From assembly GCA_041483135.1 (NCBI GenBank), contig JBGPFE010000006.1:66895-130894 (forward strand): a stretch of DNA of 64,000 nt, read 5' to 3'. This DNA is from PALSA-1004 sp041483135 (GTDB lineage: Bacteria > Pseudomonadota > Gammaproteobacteria > Burkholderiales > SG8-41). The number at the start of each line of letters is the position of its first letter. Position 1 is the stretch's first letter. Shown here piece after piece: positions 59,274-64,000 of the stretch. The notes under the pieces were generated by a model. The model worked only from the letters and a program-made list of their open reading frames with translations, did no database searches and was not told the origin of the DNA. The translations under genes and the position numbers were made by a program.

Positions 59274-60968
59274 TTAGCCCGGACTTGAGCTGATAGTCAG
59301 TGTCCGAAAGTCAACGTCCGCAATCGACCCGAAGCGGTCATTTCCGCTGTCCGTTAATCTGGGGCCTTGGTTCGAGCCCCGGTCGGGGAGCCATCTAGGT
59401 GCAAATCTGGGCACTCCATGTGAGTCGCCCAGATTTCCCGCCACAGCGTGTGCTACTGCACCGTAGCTGCCGGTTAGTTTCACGTCTTTTTTGTTGACCC
59501 GGATTTCATCGACCAGAAGCCGCAGGTATTCCTTGGTAAACGCCCCGTTCTCAAGAAGCTTCTCGCGTAGTACCTTGGTGAACGCGTCGATGTGCTTCTG
59601 TTTCAGGAGATTGTCCGGTAGCGTATTTTGAGTCCTAAGGCCAGCGATTTCCGCCAGGATGGCTTGACGCTTCGCCTGCAGCTTGTCGGTGCGATCACGT
59701 AGCACATCGTCGAGCTTGATCACCCCCGTCTCAATCCCCTCATAGAGGCGTCCCATGCCGCCTGTGACGGTCGTCAGTTCCCGGCTGAGCACCTCGATCT
59801 GCCGGTGTTGTTGCTTGCAGCTCTCTTTGACATTCCGCGCCAGTGATTCCAGCATCAGCTTGACGCGCGCCGCCGTAAAGACCCGGTCGGCCAAGGAATT
59901 CAGCACGAGGTCATCGAGCTTTTGCATCGGCACATTCTCGCTCTTGCAGTAGTTGATGCCCTTGCCGATGCGCGTATTGCATTTGTAGTAACGGTAACGT
60001 CCGCTTTTACCCGTCGCGAGCGTCATCCCTGCCCCGCAACAATCGCACTTGAGCAGCCCGGTGAGCAGCGTAGGCGAGCTGACAACGCGTGGTGGCACCG
60101 CTGCAGGGGCGCGCGCGGCGCGCCGCACCTGCGTTCGCTGGAAGATACTTGATTCGATGATCGGCTCGACCGTGAGCTTCACCCATTCGCTTTGCGGTTT
60201 GACTCGTCCCGTTTTGCCCTCGACCCGGTTGAAGTAGTAATCCCCGATGTAGGCCGGATTGGCCAGCACCTCATGCACGCGCGAGCGCGTCCAGCGCTGC
60301 CCGCGCATCGTGATGCCGCGCTCGTTCAGGTAATACGCGATGCTCTTGCACCCCATGGATGCGCCTTTGACACCATTGAGGTAGATCTCGAAGATTTGTC
60401 GTACCATCGCCGCCTCGGTCGCTTCAACCGCGATGGTCTTCTTGGGCTGGCCCTTGTTGCCGAGTGCTTCCGCCGCCACTGTCTTAAACCCGAAGTGCGG
60501 GTGTGAACCGTTAAAGAATCCCTGGCGCGCGTTCTCCTGCATCGCCCGCAACGTATGCTTGCCGTTCTCCTTGCTCTGGTATTCATCGAACAAGCTGAAG
60601 ATCTTGCTCGCCATCTCGCCGGCGGGATCATCACTGGTCTGCTGCGTGATCGAAATAACCCGCACGCCCGAGCGCTTGAGCCGGCGCTCGTAAGCGAGAA
60701 ACTCAAAGAGATCGCGGAAGAAACGCGAGCGGCTATGCACGATGATCGCCTCATACGGCGCCGGGTCCTGGCTGGCATCCGCGATCATCTGCTGGAATAC
60801 CGCGCGCCGGTCATCGGTGCCAGTCGCTCCGGGTTCCACGTATTCGGTGGCAACCGCGAGGCTGTGAGCTTTGCAGTATTCGCGTAGCTGCCGCAGCTGA
60901 TCAGGAATCGATAGATCCTTCTCGGCTTGGCGAGGGGTAGAAACCCGGGCATAGAGTGCTACGGCCAT
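59274..60968 (-). CDS. Large serine recombinase
   Basis: This 564-residue site-specific recombinase has catalytic S10 in ALYARVSTPRQ, resolvase-type arginines (HSRSRFFRD), a recombinase domain, a zinc ribbon with CDCCGAGM and a C-terminal coiled coil. It inserts or excises a genomic island. The final 35 or so codons run through the tRNA-Asn-like segment at 59353-59393, so they probably are not an original part of the enzyme. The small gene at 60959 overlaps its start. Confidence 0.92.
   Translation of the reverse strand: MAVALYARVSTPRQAEKDLSIPDQLRQLREYCKAHSLAVATEYVEPGATGTDDRRAVFQQMIADASQDPAPYEAIIVHSRSRFFRDLFEFLAYERRLKRSGVRVISITQQTSDDPAGEMASKIFSLFDEYQSKENGKHTLRAMQENARQGFFNGSHPHFGFKTVAAEALGNKGQPKKTIAVEATEAAMVRQIFEIYLNGVKGASMGCKSIAYYLNERGITMRGQRWTRSRVHEVLANPAYIGDYYFNRVEGKTGRVKPQSEWVKLTVEPIIESSIFQRTQVRRAARAPAAVPPRVVSSPTLLTGLLKCDCCGAGMTLATGKSGRYRYYKCNTRIGKGINYCKSENVPMQKLDDLVLNSLADRVFTAARVKLMLESLARNVKESCKQQHRQIEVLSRELTTVTGGMGRLYEGIETGVIKLDDVLRDRTDKLQAKRQAILAEIAGLRTQNTLPDNLLKQKHIDAFTKVLREKLLENGAFTKEYLRLLVDEIRVNKKDVKLTGSYGAVAHAVAGNLGDSHGVPRFAPRWLPDRGSNQGPRLTDSGNDRFGSIADVDFRTLTISSSPG
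59353..59393 (+). other. tRNA-Asn-like 3' end, probable attachment-site remnant
   Basis: This 41-base stretch begins with GTTAATC (the anticodon region of tRNA-Asn), has the T-loop TTCGAGC at 59371-59377, and ends TCGGGGAGCCA, matching the 3' acceptor of proteobacterial tRNA-Asn. No 5' half is present, and the T-stem has a mismatch. It is therefore a partial copy, not a working gene. Confidence 0.6.
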
Positions 60969-61141
60969 GGCTGATCCTTTTCATTCAATGGTTCGGATTC
61001 GACTTCTGGCAGGAATACCCGATCAATAAGCCCCGCGAGATGGGCTTGAATGAGCTCCAGTTCACCAGGAACGAGCGCATCCTCAGGTAGCGACATGTGT
61101 AGCTTTAACGATAGCTTATCGCTTTGCTTGCCCACTCGCAA
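60959..61141 (-). CDS. Small protein encoded upstream of the serine recombinase
   Basis: This 60-residue acidic protein overlaps the start of the recombinase gene by ten bases. The start is a TTG at 61141 or a GTG at 61135. It contains SLPEDALVPGELELIQAHLAGLIDRVF. No domain was recognised. The overlap suggests a recombination directionality factor or a regulator of the recombinase, though neither is shown. Confidence 0.55.
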   Translation of the reverse strand: MRVGKQSDKLSLKLHMSLPEDALVPGELELIQAHLAGLIDRVFLPEVESEPLNEKDQPWP

Positions 61142-63161
61142 TCACCCTGCTCTGTCCCACGTTTCCGCCAATCCCGTCATGGCGTTTCCCACCGCGGCGT
61201 GCGGTCGCGTGCGTAAGAAGCGCCGCCCGCCCGCCGCCGTGGAAAACACCCCCGTTCGTTTCATCGCTGTCCGTGTTGCATCAGTCCGTTTCGTGCTGTT
61301 GCCGTGCTGCGGTGTCGATCCAGTTTGGTTAGCGTGTATGCCCGTCCCGGTTGCCTAAGCGTGCGGGATGTACAAGGGGCACGGGAGACACCACTCCCGT
61401 TTCGTGCATTGGTTTTGCTTCTTGCCAGCGCTGCACGGCGCTTTTGCATTGGCATCGATGGATGTGCCTGTTGGCACTGACAACACATCAATGGCCGTTG
61501 ACCCTGGCCTACGGGGCGTCGGAGGACGCGGTACCAATCCGTAACGGGGATCATTCGGCGAGCGGCATTGCGCCAGTCGCGATGGACGACGAGATGGCCA
61601 ATGGAGCGCCATTGCATTGCACAAGGATCGAAACAGCCGGGGCCGTTTCTACGGATGGGCGCGAGCTGACCGCGAGCGTCACGCGCAGAAACGCGCGTGG
61701 CGTACGGCACAGCCGGCCAGGACAGGTGTCCACGGTGTGGACAGGGACGAGGCAATAGGCGACGGGAATTCAGGCGCAGCCTGACCCGTCACCCATGCCT
61801 TCAGACAGACATGCAGCAGCTAGACGGCGAATGAACTTCGCCGAGACGGTGTCCGGAGCAAAACGACCGGACGACACTCACATTTTGACGAGTACCTCCA
61901 AGCCTTGCGGCCACCGGTTCTCAGGAGATCTCCCCGGTTTTAAGGGCGCTCTACCCGAGCAGGGGATGCGTTAACGGGCATCAAGCGGGCTGACACAGCC
62001 AGCGTAAAACCACATCGAATTCACTTTCACGCGGCACCGCATCCGGTAGGTAGACATTGTCGGACGTCGCTGGACTATCCCATTGTCCTAGCCGCCGCGC
62101 GTTTCATCATGTGACCAGAAGATAATAGGTTGAGTTCCGAAAAATATTGCAAAAGTTTTGTGCTGCAAAAAGAAGTCGTGAGATGAGAGCCTGAAACGAT
62201 TGAATCATCACCGTGATGGCTGTCCAACGAAATGGAACTGCCCCAGAATGCGGTTCAGTTGATCAGCCCTGCGCCAGCGGCAGGGGAACGTCGAATGCGC
62301 CAGTTTTGAGCCCGTCACTTAAACCTGTAGGGGTCCGTCACTTTGGAAATTGGCATCAGAAGCCAATATTCATGCGGGTTCTGCGCAACGTCACTACCGG
62401 TTCGCACCGGTAGTGACGTTGCGCATTGGCGCAGACGGTTGGCGCAGAAAAGCGTCGCAAAATCTGGCGCAGGGATCTCGGCGGCCGAGGCGGCGCGCTT
62501 CGCCGGCAGTCTGTCCTGCGAGCGTTACGCGTGAGCACCTGCAATGAACGCAGTGTCCACGCCGTGGACACCTTTGCTGGACAACAGTAAACGCCGTCAG
62601 CTTACCCACTGTCGTAGGCGCAGTGCGTAATATGCGCCGCACGCACAACCGTGGAATCGACCCGCAGTTGCCTATCCGTACCGAACGGCCGCTTTCACGC
62701 GAGATCGCAAAAATGGCATGTCGAACCTTGGCGAAACCCATTTCCGAAAAAATCGGCTTCCCAGAATTCGCCAGGATCATCGCAATGGCTTCGATTGATA
62801 TCTTACCCTCACCCATTTTGCCCTGGAATCGGGAAACGCCACCGGTCACTTTCGCAAGCCATGAATGGCCGCCTGCGGCCATTCGCCAATGCGCCAGGAA
62901 AGTGGACCGCTATCGAATTCCTCTAGCGACGCGACTCGGACGCAATACAGCGGTAGCAGATCGAAAGCGGGCGGCGTAATATATTGATTTGGCATTAGAA
63001 TGTTTCGCCGCGTGTCTTGACACAAGACAAACGCATGCGCGCATACAACTTATAATACAATGATTTTCTTAAATAATTGACGAGACCCTGAGAATCCAGG
63101 TGGATGTGTATCTACCTTTTCGGGTTCATATTTACATTAGACATCACTGGAAGGCAGTCAC
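61142..63161. other. About 2 kb without a recognisable gene
   Basis: No reading frame here shows a known domain or a convincing start with ribosome site; one at 62394-62882 (minus) and one at 62623-62979 (plus) are open but not family-like. The interval contains the perfect hairpin at 62382-62425, two TGTCCAC-N3-GTGGACA palindromes (61727 and 62554), a GTCTTG-ACA-CAAGAC palindrome at 63014-63028 and a TATAAT at 63051-63056. It resembles decayed or non-coding cargo of a mobile region. Confidence 0.6.
62382..62425. repeat. Perfect 19-bp inverted repeat with a six-base loop
   Basis: TGCGCAACGTCACTACCGG (62382-62400) is followed by TTCGCA and then its exact reverse complement (62407-62425). There is no T-run, so it is not a typical terminator. 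It could be a transposon end pair, a recombination site or a structured RNA. Confidence 0.85.
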
Positions 63162-63485
63162 ATGTTGCTGAGAATCGTAGTCGTAGCACTTTTGACGGTA
63201 CTCGTTGGCTGTGCCACGTCACAGGAGATGTATCTTCCCGATGGCTCGAAAGGTTACAACATCAGCTGCGACGGCAGTGCAAACAGCATGGGTAACTGCT
63301 TCCAGAAGGCTGGTGAGCTCTGTGGCTCGAAGGGTTACTACATCGTGAACCGGGAGGGCCAAGCCATTCCGTTCGGTTCCAGCGTTGGGTCGGCGAGCGT
63401 CGGCCCTGGTGGTGGTTCGGCAGGTTACGTCACGCAAACTGGAATGATGGTTACACGCAGCTTGTTCATCAAATGCAAGGAGTGA
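63162..63485 (+). CDS. Predicted lipoprotein in a candidate integron cassette
   Basis: This 107-residue protein has a lipobox in LTVLVGCATS (Cys17), so it should be lipidated. The mature domain has a paired YNISCDG and NCFQKAGELCG cysteine pattern, then a Gly/Ser-rich linker, VGSASVGPGGGSAGYV, and KCKE at the end. No family was recognised. Its TGA is two bases before an attC-like site, as expected for a cassette gene. A TATAAT lies about 106 bases upstream, with TTGACA at 63017-63022 not in proper register. Confidence 0.75.
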   Translation: MLLRIVVVALLTVLVGCATSQEMYLPDGSKGYNISCDGSANSMGNCFQKAGELCGSKGYYIVNREGQAIPFGSSVGSASVGPGGGSAGYVTQTGMMVTRSLFIKCKE

Positions 63486-63486
63486 A

Positions 63487-63573
63487 GTCCAACTCTAGCT
63501 GGTGCGGATGGGCCGGCAGCGCGGTGCTTTTTCAGAGGTCTGTGCTCGCCCGTCACAGAGCAAGACGTTAGAT
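63487..63573 (+). other. attC-like integron recombination site
   Basis: It starts with GTCCAAC (matches RYYYAAC) at 63487-63493 and ends with GTTAGAT (matches GTTRRRY) at 63567-63573, 87 bases overall. Inner parts (TCTAGCT and AGCAAGA) are imperfectly complementary with an extra base, as in attC folded strands. It sits two bases after a stop codon and before the next ORF. Confidence 0.65.
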
Positions 63574-63585
63574 CTGCCTTTTTCT

Positions 63586-63942
63586 ATGTCGCGTGATCTT
63601 CAAACACCAGATGATCTTCGACGCGCGTCTGTCGAAATCTGGTACGAGTACTCGATGTTTCGCCAACTCGCGAATGGGCTTGCTTCGGGCGTTCTTGGCG
63701 AAGGCCCTATCAAGAATGCCGCACTGGAGGCGTTTCTTCTGCACGCACGTGCGCTCACGGAGTTCTTCTATCAATCCTCTCCGCGCTCGGATGACATCGT
63801 GGCTCAAGACTTCATGCCGGCGCCCGTCACCTGGGCGGTTGTCTGTCCCCCGATTACCAGCTGTGACGTCCGGCACTGGCCGAGGATCAGGGGCGAGTTC
63901 AATCCTGCGGTGAATCAGGCTGAATGTAGAAACGTCGTCTAA
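63586..63942 (+). CDS. Hypothetical protein, second cassette ORF
   Basis: This 118-residue protein starts 13 bases after the attC-like site. The helical N-terminal part, with AALEAFLLHARALTEFFY, resembles a hypothetical helical family that I recall from integron cassettes. The last 40 residues (WAVVCPPITSCDV...) look unlike that family, so a frameshift may have altered the C terminus. No activity can be given. The window ends 58 bases later with no second attC seen. Confidence 0.6.
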   Translation: MSRDLQTPDDLRRASVEIWYEYSMFRQLANGLASGVLGEGPIKNAALEAFLLHARALTEFFYQSSPRSDDIVAQDFMPAPVTWAVVCPPITSCDVRHWPRIRGEFNPAVNQAECRNVV

Positions 63943-64000
63943 AGCAAGGCAGGACGAAAAGGCTTGAAGATAGGCCGGAACATCTCTGTTATCTTGGGAA

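Noticed and set aside
59274..59393. Complete tRNA-Asn gene
   Set aside because: Only the anticodon-to-CCA part matches; the acceptor 5' strand and D-arm are absent and the T-stem is imperfect.
62222..62228. GTCCAAC as the start of another attC site
   Set aside because: No GTTRRRY box with a complementary inner sequence was found in the next 150 bases.
62394..62979. Opposing open frames of 118-162 codons as genes
   Set aside because: They have no domain, no ribosome site and overlap the perfect hairpin or each other.
63017..63056. TTGACA plus TATAAT as a strong promoter for the cassette lipoprotein
   Set aside because: The spacing between them is 28 bases, far from the usual 16-19, so they are not a matched pair.

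Overview
The window is a GC-rich bacterial chromosome segment, most likely from a betaproteobacterium. The evidence is a ccoNOQP operon with an attached cytochrome b561, a tandem pair of class I cytochromes c, DUF1841 and zf-CHCC proteins, GlnE, YhdP and the Aat/Bpt pair. No rRNA gene or intact tRNA gene was seen. Assignments come from reading the sequence and from family knowledge; no database search was run.

Region 1 (1-21,000) is a respiratory and redox island. On the minus strand lie two small membrane proteins, a CuA subunit II, a B-type heme-copper subunit I that lacks the oxidase tyrosine (best read as an sNOR-type nitric oxide reductase), heme O synthase, a Sco/SenC protein and the start of a cytochrome b. 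Heme A synthase runs divergently. A nitronate monooxygenase-like gene follows, then a ten-gene minus-strand operon for cbb3 oxidase (ccoNOQP, cytochrome b561, ccoG, fixH and three membrane proteins). Beyond the divergent promoter are an APH/AAA kinase fusion, a Crp/Fnr regulator, a hemerythrin protein, ccoS and ccoI. Five TTGAY-N4-ATCAA boxes sit at these promoters with consistent spacing, and the encoded regulator carries the matching E-x-x-S-R recognition helix. The island therefore looks like one low-oxygen or NO regulon with its regulator inside it.

Region 2 (20,900-57,800) is mostly housekeeping: aat, bpt, pyrD, ald, an RnfB-like ferredoxin, a GGDEF cyclase, nth, two small cytochromes c, a SulP transporter, a cobalamin adenosyltransferase, a BtuF-like protein, a DAHP synthase, an OGT-like glycosyltransferase, greB, tldD, a nitrilase-family hydrolase, yhdP, glnE, an adenylate cyclase, ilvE, waaF, a TcuA-like flavoprotein with a class II aldolase, a YheT-like hydrolase and a phosphohexomutase. 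Seven loci carry tandem 7- or 8-base repeats, often as inverted arms, at gene ends or start codons.

Region 3 (57,796-64,000) is mobile. It holds a 322-bp element with 16-bp terminal inverted repeats encoding a GIY-YIG protein; a 107-bp element with the same ends lies between ccoI and ccoS. Next come a large serine recombinase whose C-terminal codons run through a tRNA-Asn-like 3' end, about 2 kb with no recognisable gene but several hairpins, and a candidate integron gene cassette with an attC-like site followed by a second cassette ORF. No integron integrase is visible.
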